Positions 7,042 to 14,960 of a stretch of 15,829 nt of DNA are shown here, piece by piece (the stretch's first letter is position 1; each line of letters starts with the position of its first letter). The notes beneath the pieces are model-generated. The model was not told the DNA's origin and made no database searches. It worked only from the letters and a program-made list of their open reading frames with translations. The stretch spans positions 1 through 15,829 of the forward strand of contig JAEWRS010000564.1 in assembly GCA_023398855.1 (NCBI GenBank), in the 5' to 3' direction. This stretch comes from Bacillota bacterium. GTDB taxonomy: Bacteria; Bacillota; Clostridia; Lachnospirales; Lachnospiraceae. The translations under genes and the position numbers were made by a program.

Positions 7042-7839
7042 TTATAAGGGCTTGAATTCCGGATTCCGTTCACGGAATTCCGTATAATAGTGAAACCCGC
7101 ATTGCTTTAAAAGTTCTCTGGCTGTATGAAAGTCAGCGCCTAAATCTTCCGGTATGTGGGCATCGGAACCAATGGTTATGATCTCCCCGCCTAATTCCTT
7201 ATACCTCATTAATATCTTGTCACAGGGATTTGGCTGTCCCAGTCCTTTTCGTAATCCGGCTGTGTTGCATTCAATTCCCTTACCCCGTTCTATAATGGCC
7301 TTTAAAATGCAGTCAAGAATATCATGGTAGGCATCATAGCTGTAATAAAGGGCCTTATTGGGCCCATAACGGACAATATAGTCAATGTGGCCTGCCACAT
7401 CATAATCGTCTATTTGCTTCACATTATCCAGTGTGGCCTGGAAATACTGAAGGTATGCCTCCCGTTCCTCTCTTCCCTCAAAAAATTCCGGATAAGCAGG
7501 ATCTTTTCTATTAATAAAATGGGTGGAGCCGATGACAAAATCAAAAGCATAGCCTGACAGCAATTCCCTGTAATAATCTGCTAAATGAGTTTGAAGTCCC
7601 AGTTCAATCCCTATGCGAAGATCGATCCGGCCCTTGTATTCGTCCCTTAAGGCGGACATTGCTTTCACATACTGATCCGTCTGAAGGGTGAAATCTATGA
7701 CAGAATCCACGTCATAATCATGGTGGTCCGTTACACACAGGGAGGTCATTCCAAGGCTTAAAGCCTGTTTTAGCTGAGCACGCATGGGAGTCTGAGAGTC
7801 TCCTGAAAAATCTGTGTGGAAATGGTAATCTGGCAGCAT
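7042..7839 (-). CDS. PHP-domain histidinol-phosphatase-like protein (HisJ/HisK type)
   Basis: The 265-residue protein starts MLPDYHFHTDFSGD, with the HxH metal motif (His6, His8) of PHP phosphoesterases. Other expected metal ligands are visible: DHH (38-40), Glu79 in GIELG, His107 in GSTHF, His151 in AGHIDY, and SDAH (225-228). The overall pattern matches the HisJ family, which removes phosphate from histidinol phosphate in histidine synthesis. No other his genes are present, and PHP proteins vary in substrate, so the exact reaction is uncertain. AAAGGAGA precedes the start, and a good promoter lies at 7866-7894. It is the first gene of a likely operon with sdaAB and sdaAA; the functional link between them is not obvious. 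Confidence 0.82.
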   Translation of the reverse strand: MLPDYHFHTDFSGDSQTPMRAQLKQALSLGMTSLCVTDHHDYDVDSVIDFTLQTDQYVKAMSALRDEYKGRIDLRIGIELGLQTHLADYYRELLSGYAFDFVIGSTHFINRKDPAYPEFFEGREEREAYLQYFQATLDNVKQIDDYDVAGHIDYIVRYGPNKALYYSYDAYHDILDCILKAIIERGKGIECNTAGLRKGLGQPNPCDKILMRYKELGGEIITIGSDAHIPEDLGADFHTARELLKQCGFHYYTEFRERNPEFKPL

Positions 7840-7865
7840 GAACTTCTCCTTTCAAAATTAAGTCC

Positions 7866-7894
7866 ATTATAATCAATATCGGGTAGAAAAGCAA
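7866..7894 (-). promoter_or_regulatory. Promoter for the hisJ-like/sdaAB/sdaAA operon
   Basis: Read on the minus strand: TTGCTT (7894-7889), a 17-bp spacer, then a perfect TATAAT (7871-7866). The start codon at 7839 follows about 26 bases after the -10. The -35 is a moderate match. Confidence 0.65.
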
Positions 7895-7906
7895 TGGAAT
7901 AATCTT

Positions 7907-7935
7907 TTGACATTCCCTGATAAAATCGCTAGAAT
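7907..7935 (+). promoter_or_regulatory. Strong sigma-A promoter for the sensor kinase/regulator pair
   Basis: A perfect TTGACA (7907-7912), a 17-bp spacer and TAGAAT (7930-7935) lie 36 bases upstream of the kinase ATG. The promoter is divergent from the minus-strand promoter at 7866-7894, and the two -35 elements are only 12 bp apart. Confidence 0.85.
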
Positions 7936-7971
7936 AAGAATAAAAATCAATATAATAGGGGGGCATGGGCT

Positions 7972-9708
7972 ATGGCTGGTTTGATGGAGACATGGAAAAA
8001 TATGAGGATTAAAACAAAAATCCTGATTATGTATGTGACAGTTGTTTTATTATCCATTGTAATTACCTTTTCAGTCATATCAGTGATAAACAGCTCCTAT
8101 ACAAAAAAAGAAATTCTTAATGCAGGGACTCAGACAGTCAGTGCCCTGAAAGGAAATCTCTCTCTGATCTTTGGGAATGTAACTCAGTTTTCCAATTTGA
8201 TTTATTTTGATAAAAACGTTCAGGAGGCTTTAAGAAATGTGGACAACCGGGCCATTGATCCATCCATTCAGAGGACCATAAAGCTGAGCCTGGTCAACAT
8301 GATCCTGTCCGGGGAATATATTTCCAGCGTCCTGATTATGGATTCCTATCACAATGTTTACAGCTCCTATAAAAAGACACCCAAAAGCATTCATGGAGAA
8401 AAGGCTCTTGAGTCTCAGTGGTATAAAAACCTTGGCGGGTATAATGGAAATGGTTTCTTTATGAAGGGCAGCGAGGGAGTCATAGAATTTTACGGGGATA
8501 CCCCCTACATTACTTATATCCGGGAAATCCGGGATGAGAATACATATAAACCGTTGGCAATCCTGCTGGTTACGGTCAATGAGGAAACCATACGCAATTA
8601 CTTTAATGAGGTCAGTAATTCCAGTGACAGTCAATTTTATATCCTGGGAGATGAGAATGAATACATTGTGGCACCTGAAAGCCCAAAACAGCAAGGTGAT
8701 GAAAACCGGCTGGTGATTACCCAGGACATTGGTATAGAAAACTGGAAGCTCGCCGGATCCTTTCAGATGGATAATATTACAGCCATGGCACCTTATTATT
8801 CTACGGTTATCCTGTTGATCACGTGTCTTAATTTGATTTTTGTATTTGTGTGCTCTGTCATGCTCACCCGTTTTATCTTCCGGCCATTATTAAAAGTGGA
8901 AAAGCATATGATGCTGGTGGAAAAGGGACAGTTTGATGAAATGGAAGTGGATGAACAGAAGAATGAGATAAGTAACTTAAAGCGTGTATTTAACCACATG
9001 GCAAGATCAATTAAAAAATTGATTCTAAGGGTAAAGGAGGAAGAACAGATTATTGCAAAGGTGGAGCTTGAGCTGCTTCAGGCCCAGATTAATCCCCATT
9101 TCCTTTACAACACACTTGATGCGGTTTCCGCGCTTGCGCTCATGGGGGATTATGATAATTGCTTTAAAATGACCCAGGCCTTGGGTAGCTTTTACAGAAA
9201 CAGCTTAAACAGCGGACTGGATTTTATTGCGGTAAAGGATGAGGTCAGTTGCATACAAAGCTATCTGACCATTTTGAATATCCGGTATGACAATGAAATA
9301 AAGGCAGAGATAGATGTGGAAGAAAAGGTAAAGGAATGGAGGATATTAAAACTGCTGTTACAGCCTTTGGTAGAGAATGCCGTGCACCATGGAATAAAGC
9401 CGAGAGAGGGGAAAGGGACTATATCTATAAAGGTTTTTTCTGATGAGGATGAAATTATTTTTCTGGTATCTGATGACGGGGTTGGCATGAGCGAAGAAAA
9501 GATCGAGGAAATTATGGAAGGCCGGACAGTGACAGGTAAGTCGGGATTCGGCATTTATAATCTGATACAGAGGATTTCTCTTTATCATGGAATCAAGCAT
9601 CCGGTTCTCATTCACAGTGAACTGGGTAATGGAACGGAAATAGCGGTACGGGTAAAGCGTATGGAGGCAAAGGGGATGGAGTATGGAGATCAAAGTATTA
9701 ATTGTTGA
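7972..9708 (+). CDS. Sensor histidine kinase, YesM type
   Basis: The 578-residue membrane kinase has two transmembrane helices (about 15-37 and 275-300) enclosing an extracellular sensor region of about 235 residues that looks like a double-Cache fold. A HAMP linker follows (about 301-353), then the His_kinase domain with phospho-acceptor His376 in NPHFLYNTLD, and a HATPase domain with N-box VENAVHH (Asn469), DDGVG (501-505) and GFGIYNL (525-531). This is the architecture of YesM-like kinases that, with AraC-type regulators, sense extracellular sugars and control CUT1 ABC importers. AGGGGGG upstream supports the ATG at 7972; an ATG at 7965 is out of frame. It overlaps the regulator gene by 26 bp. 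The ligand is unknown, but the downstream sugar transporter is the likely target. Confidence 0.93.
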   Translation: MAGLMETWKNMRIKTKILIMYVTVVLLSIVITFSVISVINSSYTKKEILNAGTQTVSALKGNLSLIFGNVTQFSNLIYFDKNVQEALRNVDNRAIDPSIQRTIKLSLVNMILSGEYISSVLIMDSYHNVYSSYKKTPKSIHGEKALESQWYKNLGGYNGNGFFMKGSEGVIEFYGDTPYITYIREIRDENTYKPLAILLVTVNEETIRNYFNEVSNSSDSQFYILGDENEYIVAPESPKQQGDENRLVITQDIGIENWKLAGSFQMDNITAMAPYYSTVILLITCLNLIFVFVCSVMLTRFIFRPLLKVEKHMMLVEKGQFDEMEVDEQKNEISNLKRVFNHMARSIKKLILRVKEEEQIIAKVELELLQAQINPHFLYNTLDAVSALALMGDYDNCFKMTQALGSFYRNSLNSGLDFIAVKDEVSCIQSYLTILNIRYDNEIKAEIDVEEKVKEWRILKLLLQPLVENAVHHGIKPREGKGTISIKVFSDEDEIIFLVSDDGVGMSEEKIEEIMEGRTVTGKSGFGIYNLIQRISLYHGIKHPVLIHSELGNGTEIAVRVKRMEAKGMEYGDQSINC

Positions 9709-11245
9709 TGATGAAAAACTGGAAAGGTTCCTGATCAAAAGAGGATTTCCCTGGGAAGATTATGGCTTTACCATCATTGGGGAGGCTGCCTCAGGAATTG
9801 AAGCTCTGGATTTTATGAAATACAGAAAGCCGGAGCTGGTTTTAACTGATATCAGTATGCCTCATATGGATGGACTGGAGCTGACAAAACATATATCGGA
9901 GCTGGATGAGAGCATACATGTAATTATGATCACAGGATACCGGGAATTTGAATATGCAAGAAAGGCAGTGAAGCTGGGGGTGGAGGATTTTCTTCTTAAG
10001 CCTATTGATATCAACGAGCTGAAAGAAATCATTCTTAAGACAAGGGACAAGATCATAAAGGAGAAAGAACGCAAACAAGAGGTGGAGCTGTTAAAACAGA
10101 GCGTCTCAGCCAACCAGGATATATTAATGGAGAGCTTCTTTCAACGGCTGGTGGAAAAACGGACCAGCAAAGAAGAAGCAGCGGTTAAGCTTCCGGCCTA
10201 TGGCTGTGAGGCTTTGCTGGAAGGCTGCTGCTGCCTTAATATTCACATAAAGGAAGGAGAGCAGGGGGAAGCCGGGCTTCATAAGAAGGCAATGGATCTC
10301 CTTGGCAGAAATCCCTTTAACGGGACCATATTTTTTCTTCATTATATGAAAAATATTATTCTGTTTTGTACGGGAGAAAGCTTGAACAGCAGCAGAGAAA
10401 TTGCCGGAAAAATACATAAACTGATGCAGGATAATCAAATGAATGCCACCATTGGCATCAGCCTTGGCCATCAGGGGTATGAAGGAATTGGGGAGACCTT
10501 TGCCGAATCAGAGCATGCGCTCAGCGCTTCGGTGCTGTTAGGGATTGACAGGATCATTACTTACGGGGAATACAAGTGCATCATGGAAAAAAATCCGGAT
10601 AAGCTGGTGTTTAACTGGGAGGATTTCCTTTTTTCCCTGACCAATGGAATTGCAGACAGGGTGTCCGCCGCAATTGAGGATTATGTCAATGGAGTCAGGA
10701 ATTCAAAGGTAACGGAAGTAGAGTATTTAAGGCTGGCAGTCATGGATCTTATGTCAAAGGCAGGAGGCACCCTTAATAAGTATGGTGTCAGTCTGGAGCA
10801 GCTCATGGGGGAAGAGTATTTGTATGAATCCATCCGGTCCATACAGACAGTGGAGGAATGCCGTCCGTTTCTGGAGGAATCCGTCCGCAGGATTCTTGAT
10901 TACCATATCAGCAAGAGGTTAAAGCAGGGAAATAAGGTGGTCAAGGAGGCTCTGGAATATATTGATAGAAACATCTTTGACCCCGCTCTTTCTCTTAAAA
11001 CCGTTGCCTTGGAGGTCTATTCCAATGAGAGCTATTTAAGCAGGGTATTTAAAAAAGAGGTAGGGCAGAACCTGATTGAATATGTTTCGAAAAAAAGAAT
11101 CGGAGAGAGCATCCGACTCTTGAATACCACGGATTTAAAGGTGTATGAGATAGCGGAAAAGGTAGGGTTCCGGGATTCCCATTATTTCAGTATCTGTTTT
11201 AAAAAGCATGTGGGAGTAACTATTAAGGAGTTTAAGCAAAAGTAG
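9683..11245 (+). CDS. AraC-type response regulator, YesN type
   Basis: The 520-residue protein has an N-terminal receiver domain (about 1-120) with acidic pair Asp9/Asp10, phospho-acceptor Asp56 in LTDISMP and Lys106 in LKPID. A middle linker region of about 300 residues follows. The C-terminal AraC/XylS DNA-binding domain (about 420-520) shows both helix-turn-helix parts, including SNESYLSRVFKKEVGQNL and the family signature region KVYEIAEKVGFRDSHYFS. The start is inside the kinase gene; AAGGGG seven bases upstream and the canonical MEIKVLIVDDEK beginning support it. With the kinase it forms a complete phosphorelay. The next promoter (11280-11308) is the most likely target, from gene order. 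Confidence 0.94.
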   Translation: MEIKVLIVDDEKLERFLIKRGFPWEDYGFTIIGEAASGIEALDFMKYRKPELVLTDISMPHMDGLELTKHISELDESIHVIMITGYREFEYARKAVKLGVEDFLLKPIDINELKEIILKTRDKIIKEKERKQEVELLKQSVSANQDILMESFFQRLVEKRTSKEEAAVKLPAYGCEALLEGCCCLNIHIKEGEQGEAGLHKKAMDLLGRNPFNGTIFFLHYMKNIILFCTGESLNSSREIAGKIHKLMQDNQMNATIGISLGHQGYEGIGETFAESEHALSASVLLGIDRIITYGEYKCIMEKNPDKLVFNWEDFLFSLTNGIADRVSAAIEDYVNGVRNSKVTEVEYLRLAVMDLMSKAGGTLNKYGVSLEQLMGEEYLYESIRSIQTVEECRPFLEESVRRILDYHISKRLKQGNKVVKEALEYIDRNIFDPALSLKTVALEVYSNESYLSRVFKKEVGQNLIEYVSKKRIGESIRLLNTTDLKVYEIAEKVGFRDSHYFSICFKKHVGVTIKEFKQK

Positions 11246-11259
11246 TAAAATTTCTGACC

Positions 11260-11308
11260 TTTTGAGTCAAAATATTAAATTGAGCACCAAAGGGAGTTTC
11301 GGTATACT
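11260..11308 (+). promoter_or_regulatory. Promoter and candidate operator of the sugar transporter operon
   Basis: TTGAGC (11280-11285), a 17-bp spacer and TATACT (11303-11308) form a good sigma-A promoter 41 bases before the binding-protein ATG. Just upstream lies the perfect odd-centred palindrome TTTTGA-G-TCAAAA (11260-11272), and TTGAG recurs at 11262-11266 and 11280-11284. The placement fits a site where the AraC-type regulator could contact RNA polymerase; that it binds here is inference. Confidence 0.7.
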
Positions 11309-11349
11309 GATATCATCAGGAATCAAAGCAAACCCAGGAGGAGATTGAG

Positions 11350-12666
11350 ATGAAGAAAAGGTTATTAAAAAGAGTTACGGCCGTTGCACTCACCGTAACT
11401 CTGGCAGCAGGAATAAGCGGCTGTACGGGCAAAGGCACTGCCGCTCCCGCATCCACAGGCAGTTCAGGAGATGGAAAGGTGGTTTTAAATGTCTGGCATC
11501 AGTGGTCCAATGATACCAATGAATTGAAGAAAAAATATGACGAAGCGGTTGCAGCTTACTTAGTGGAAAACCCCAACGTAGAAATCAACACCCAGACTCT
11601 GGATACGGAAGCCTACAAGACTAAAATTTCCGCAGAGTTTGCAGGAGATGCGAAAGGAATCGACGTATTCTATTACTGGGGGGCAGGCACCGCAAGAAAG
11701 ATGATCAATGCGGATAAGCTTCTTCCCCTGGATCCTTATATCACAGATGAGATTAAGGGGAAATTGCTGGAGGGATCAACGGCTGCTTTTGAATACAATG
11801 GAAAGACTTATTCTCTTCCCTCCTTTTCCTGGTACATGACCTTATACTGCAATAAGGCCATATTTGACCAGGCGGGAGCAGAGCTTCCCGATACATACGA
11901 CAAGCTGGTATCTGCAGTTGAAAAAATAAAAGCCCTTGGAGGAGTCACTCCTCTGGCCTCCGGTGCAAAGGATGGCTGGAATGCTGCCTTCATATATCAG
12001 GCACTGGCATTAAGGACCGTAGGGGCAGAAGGAATCAACCAGATGCTCTCCGGCCAGGCTCCCTTTGAGGGAGAGGGCTATGCTGAAGCTGCTGATAAGG
12101 TGCAGGAATTATACAAGAAGGGAGCATTCGGAGCCAATCCTCTGGAACAGAGCAATGATGATGCCAATGCAGCGTTTGGCACCGGAAAGGCAGCCATGAG
12201 GCTGATGGGAAGCTGGTTTGCAAACGGCATTTATACGGATAAAGCCATTACCATTAATCCGGAGGATGTGGTAGCAATGAAAATTCCCATGATTTCCGGC
12301 AAAGGAAATGAAACCGATTATTGCGGCGGATTCGTAGAATCCATGTGGGTGAATAAGAACACCAAGAACCCGGATGAGGCTGCAAAGTTTGCAATCTATA
12401 TAAACCAGAAGATGGGAGAGGCTGCGTACCAGTCAGGCAGTGGCTTCAGCGGCTGGAAAACAGAGGTGGATGAAAATGGCTTAAATCCTCTCTTTGTACA
12501 GATCAAAGACCTTCTTTCTCAGGGTAAGACCTCTGTTCTTGCATGGGACACTTCTCTTGATGCGGAGCCTGCCACCATCCATAATGAACAGGTGCAGACC
12601 TTATTCGCACCGGGAGCAGATACCGGTGAATTTATAAAGGAACATGAAGCAGCGATTAATAAGTAA
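11350..12666 (+). CDS. Sugar ABC transporter substrate-binding lipoprotein (CUT1)
   Basis: The 438-residue protein has a lipoprotein signal: positive MKKRLLKR, a hydrophobic core and lipobox GISGC with the lipidated Cys at position 25. The mature part begins with a short Ala/Ser/Gly-rich linker and then VVLNVWHQWSND, typical of family 1 solute-binding proteins for oligosaccharides. Aromatic residues in YYWGAG, SFSWYMTLYCN and GSWF regions are of the kind that line sugar sites. AGGAGGAG (11336-11343) lies seven bases before the ATG. Its position after a YesM/YesN pair and before two permeases defines a classic sugar importer. The sugar cannot be told from sequence. Confidence 0.93.
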   Translation: MKKRLLKRVTAVALTVTLAAGISGCTGKGTAAPASTGSSGDGKVVLNVWHQWSNDTNELKKKYDEAVAAYLVENPNVEINTQTLDTEAYKTKISAEFAGDAKGIDVFYYWGAGTARKMINADKLLPLDPYITDEIKGKLLEGSTAAFEYNGKTYSLPSFSWYMTLYCNKAIFDQAGAELPDTYDKLVSAVEKIKALGGVTPLASGAKDGWNAAFIYQALALRTVGAEGINQMLSGQAPFEGEGYAEAADKVQELYKKGAFGANPLEQSNDDANAAFGTGKAAMRLMGSWFANGIYTDKAITINPEDVVAMKIPMISGKGNETDYCGGFVESMWVNKNTKNPDEAAKFAIYINQKMGEAAYQSGSGFSGWKTEVDENGLNPLFVQIKDLLSQGKTSVLAWDTSLDAEPATIHNEQVQTLFAPGADTGEFIKEHEAAINK

Positions 12667-12678
12667 GTAGGAGCAAGT

Positions 12679-12715
12679 GGGTATCGCTTACAAAGACAGG
12701 CGATACCCGTTTTTT
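12679..12715 (+). terminator. Intrinsic terminator (attenuator) between binding protein and permeases
   Basis: GGGTATCGC (12679-12687) and GCGATACCC (12700-12708) are perfect 9-bp inverted repeats with a 12-base loop, followed by G and six T (12710-12715). Its place inside the operon fits partial read-through giving more binding protein than permease, a known arrangement in such operons. The structure lies wholly upstream of the permease ribosome binding site. Confidence 0.88.
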
Positions 12716-12733
12716 GCCCAAAGGAGATTGATT

Positions 12734-13627
12734 ATGAATAATATGTTGGGAAAAAAGAGCTTTGTGGCCTGCTTTGTTCTGCCTGCGCTCATTCTGTTTA
12801 TCAGCTTTAGTATCATACCCCTTTTTATTTCTGGAGCCTACAGCCTGTTCCAGTATGATGGCATGGGGAAAATGGAGTTTATGGGGCTGGGGAATTATAT
12901 CAGGCTGTTTGCAGAAGACCGCCACTTTGTTAAGGCCGTTTTAAATTCCTATCTTTTAGTAAGTGCCTCCTTAGTCATACAGCTGCCCATTTCTCTTTTC
13001 CTGGCAATGGTTCTTGCAAGGGGAGTAAAGGGAGAAAAGTTCTTCCGCACTGTTTACTTTTTACCCGTGGTCATATCCAGCATGGTAATCGGTCAGCTGT
13101 GGATGAAGATGTTTAACAGCGAATATGGACTCCTCAATCATCTGATCCGGGCATTGGGAGCCTCTGATTTCAATTATTCGTGGCTTTCCAATCCTAAAAC
13201 AGCATTTCTCTCCACCTTAATTCCTGCTGTGTGGCAGTATATCGGCTATCACATGCTGATTTTTTATGCGGGTATTAAATCCATTTCCCGGGATTATTAT
13301 GAAGCAGCTCAAATCGATGGTGCCAGTAAGTGGCAGGTGAATACGAAGATAACCCTGCCTCTCCTTGCCACGGTAATTAAGACCTGTGTCATATTTTCCA
13401 TTACCGGTTCTTTGAGGGCCTTTGATCTCATCTATGTCATGACAGGAGGCGGACCCAATCACGCCAGTGAAGTGCCTGCAACCCTGATGTACAACAACTT
13501 ATTCCGCAGAGGCTTATATGGGTATGGAAGCGCACAGGCATTTTTTATTGTAGTGGAATGTCTGCTGTTTACCTTTATTGTGAGCAGGCTGTTTCAAAAA
13601 GCGGAAGAACAGGCATCTGCCATATAG
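12734..13627 (+). CDS. Sugar ABC transporter permease (MsmF/UgpA type)
   Basis: The 297-residue integral membrane protein has six predicted helices. Its EAA loop EAAQIDGASKWQ...LPLL (190-211) is the docking site for the ATPase. Near the end is the MTGGGP motif (236-241) typical of the MalF/UgpA-like permease subunit of CUT1 importers. I start it at ATG 12734, preceded by AAAGGAG (12720-12726); a GTG at 12677 in the same frame would place the start within the terminator hairpin and is very unlikely. It pairs with the second permease 15 bases downstream. No ATPase is encoded nearby, so a shared MsmK/MsiK-type ATPase elsewhere in the genome is presumably used. Confidence 0.93.
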   Translation: MNNMLGKKSFVACFVLPALILFISFSIIPLFISGAYSLFQYDGMGKMEFMGLGNYIRLFAEDRHFVKAVLNSYLLVSASLVIQLPISLFLAMVLARGVKGEKFFRTVYFLPVVISSMVIGQLWMKMFNSEYGLLNHLIRALGASDFNYSWLSNPKTAFLSTLIPAVWQYIGYHMLIFYAGIKSISRDYYEAAQIDGASKWQVNTKITLPLLATVIKTCVIFSITGSLRAFDLIYVMTGGGPNHASEVPATLMYNNLFRRGLYGYGSAQAFFIVVECLLFTFIVSRLFQKAEEQASAI

Positions 13628-13642
13628 AGGAGGAGCGGTCCT

Positions 13643-14464
13643 ATGAAGATTAGAAAAAAAATAAAGTTTTTGCTGCTGTGCTTCATTGCACTGACTCAGC
13701 TTTTTCCCTTATACTGGCTTTTTACCTTTTCCTTAAAAAGCAATGGTGAGATTTTCGGAGAAAACCCCATCGGGCTTCCCATGGTCTGGAGGTGGGAAAA
13801 CTATGGAAATGCGTTTACCCAGACAAATCTGGTCCGGTATTTTTTAAATTCCGTATTCTATTCCATGGCAACCGTTGTGGTTGCAGGGCTTTTGTCTGCC
13901 ATGGCTGCTTATGCCATAGCCAGGATGAAATGGAAGCTTAAATCCCTGGCATTCGGAGTTTTCGCGTTGGGAATCATGATTCCGGCTCAGGCTGCCCTGC
14001 TGCCGCTGTTTCAGGTTCTTGACAAAGCCGGCTTAAAAGGCGGTTATTTAGGGCTTCTGATTCCCTATATTGCAGGGGCTCTTCCCATGAGTATCATGAT
14101 ATTAATCGGGTTTTACAAAAGTATACCAATGGAGATCGAGGAAGCTGCCTGCATTGACGGCTGCGGGATTTTCCGGTGTTTTGCAGCCATTATACTTCCC
14201 ATTGTAAAGCCTGCTCTTGCCACTGCCTCTATTTTCACCTTTTTGGGGACCTGGAATGAGCTGATGCTGGCCAATACCTTTGTGGACAGTGACAGGTACA
14301 GGACACTGCCCGTTGGCATCATGTCCTTTGCAGGCCAGTATTCCACTGATTGGGGCTTAATCGGAGCGGGCATGGTCATTGCCACCCTGCCTACCATTGT
14401 TATTTATTTTATGCTGAGCAATCAGATCCAGGATAGCCTGGTTGCAGGTGCGGTGAAAGGATAA
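13643..14464 (+). CDS. Sugar ABC transporter permease (MsmG/MalG type)
   Basis: The 273-residue protein has six predicted membrane helices. Its EAA loop EEAACIDGCGIFRCF...LPIVKPAL (166-192) and the following TFLGTWNELMLAN stretch (199-211) are typical of the MalG-like subunit of CUT1 importers. AGGAGGAG (13628-13635) seven bases before the ATG is a strong ribosome binding site. It forms the membrane channel with the permease directly upstream. The operon stops here without an intact glycosidase or phosphorylase; a decayed enzyme fragment begins about 50 bases downstream. Confidence 0.94.
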   Translation: MKIRKKIKFLLLCFIALTQLFPLYWLFTFSLKSNGEIFGENPIGLPMVWRWENYGNAFTQTNLVRYFLNSVFYSMATVVVAGLLSAMAAYAIARMKWKLKSLAFGVFALGIMIPAQAALLPLFQVLDKAGLKGGYLGLLIPYIAGALPMSIMILIGFYKSIPMEIEEAACIDGCGIFRCFAAIILPIVKPALATASIFTFLGTWNELMLANTFVDSDRYRTLPVGIMSFAGQYSTDWGLIGAGMVIATLPTIVIYFMLSNQIQDSLVAGAVKG

Positions 14465-14512
14465 TAAGACTATGTTTGATTAAATAGGAAGATCTATTAT
14501 AGAAGATTATAA

Positions 14513-14951
14513 CCAGTATTAAATGGACTGCCGGGTCTCTTAGGCTCCTCCATGCCGGAAACCTTTGAGCTGTATGATTTTATCAAAGGTCTGGTTAAAG
14601 CCTTTACAATCTATGAGGAAGAAGCTAAAATCAAGCTGTGGGTATGGAATGAGTGCAATGATTACAAGGAGCATTACAGAGGGATTCCTACTTATTTTAT
14701 TCATCAGTTGACAGCTATGAATTGGCTGGGAACCATATCATTCCTGAAACTCTGCAGGTCACTGCCCTTCCTTTGTTCCTGGAAGGATTTGTCCGGTATA
14801 TGAAACTGCCCGTATCCAGGGAAGAAAAATTGTCTTTTACCAAAAGGTTAAGGAAACCGGATTATATGATTCCAAATTGAAAATGTATAAAGTCAATGAG
14901 TCCCTGGACAATGCCTGCATTCATACCAGTCGTAAAAATCTGAAAGGTTAA
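14513..14951 (+). pseudogene. Frameshifted remnant resembling a cellobiose-phosphorylase-like (GH94-type) protein
   Basis: Three successive + frames give one continuous protein-like reading. Frame one (14513 to about 14701) contains NGLPGLLGSSMPETFEL and LWVWNECNDYKEHYRGIPTYF. The second (about 14701-14828) reads SSVDSYELAGNHIIPETLQ and LPLFLEGFVRYMKLP. The third (about 14829-14951) reads VFYQKVKETGLYDSKLKMYK and VNESLDNA. Adding one T in the T-rich stretch 14696-14701 gives PTYFISSVD, and adding one A to the A-run 14825-14829 gives EEKIVFYQKVK. Two single-base losses therefore explain the breaks. NGLPGLLGSSM-ETFEL and YDxKLxMYKVNxSL resemble my recollection of GH94-like phosphorylase sequences, which are around 800-1100 residues, so both ends are missing. 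No start codon or ribosome binding site is convincing. The family assignment is tentative; the frame breaks are seen directly. Confidence 0.6.
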
Positions 14952-14960
14952 AGGTTACAT

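Noticed and set aside
12677..12733. GTG start adding 19 residues to the first permease
   Set aside because: It lies within or beside the terminator hairpin, lacks a ribosome binding site, and the added residues are not permease-like; ATG 12734 has AAAGGAG.
14552..14803. Independent 83-residue gene
   Set aside because: The reading continues sensibly into other frames and upstream of its ATG, so it is part of a decayed larger gene; no ribosome binding site precedes it.
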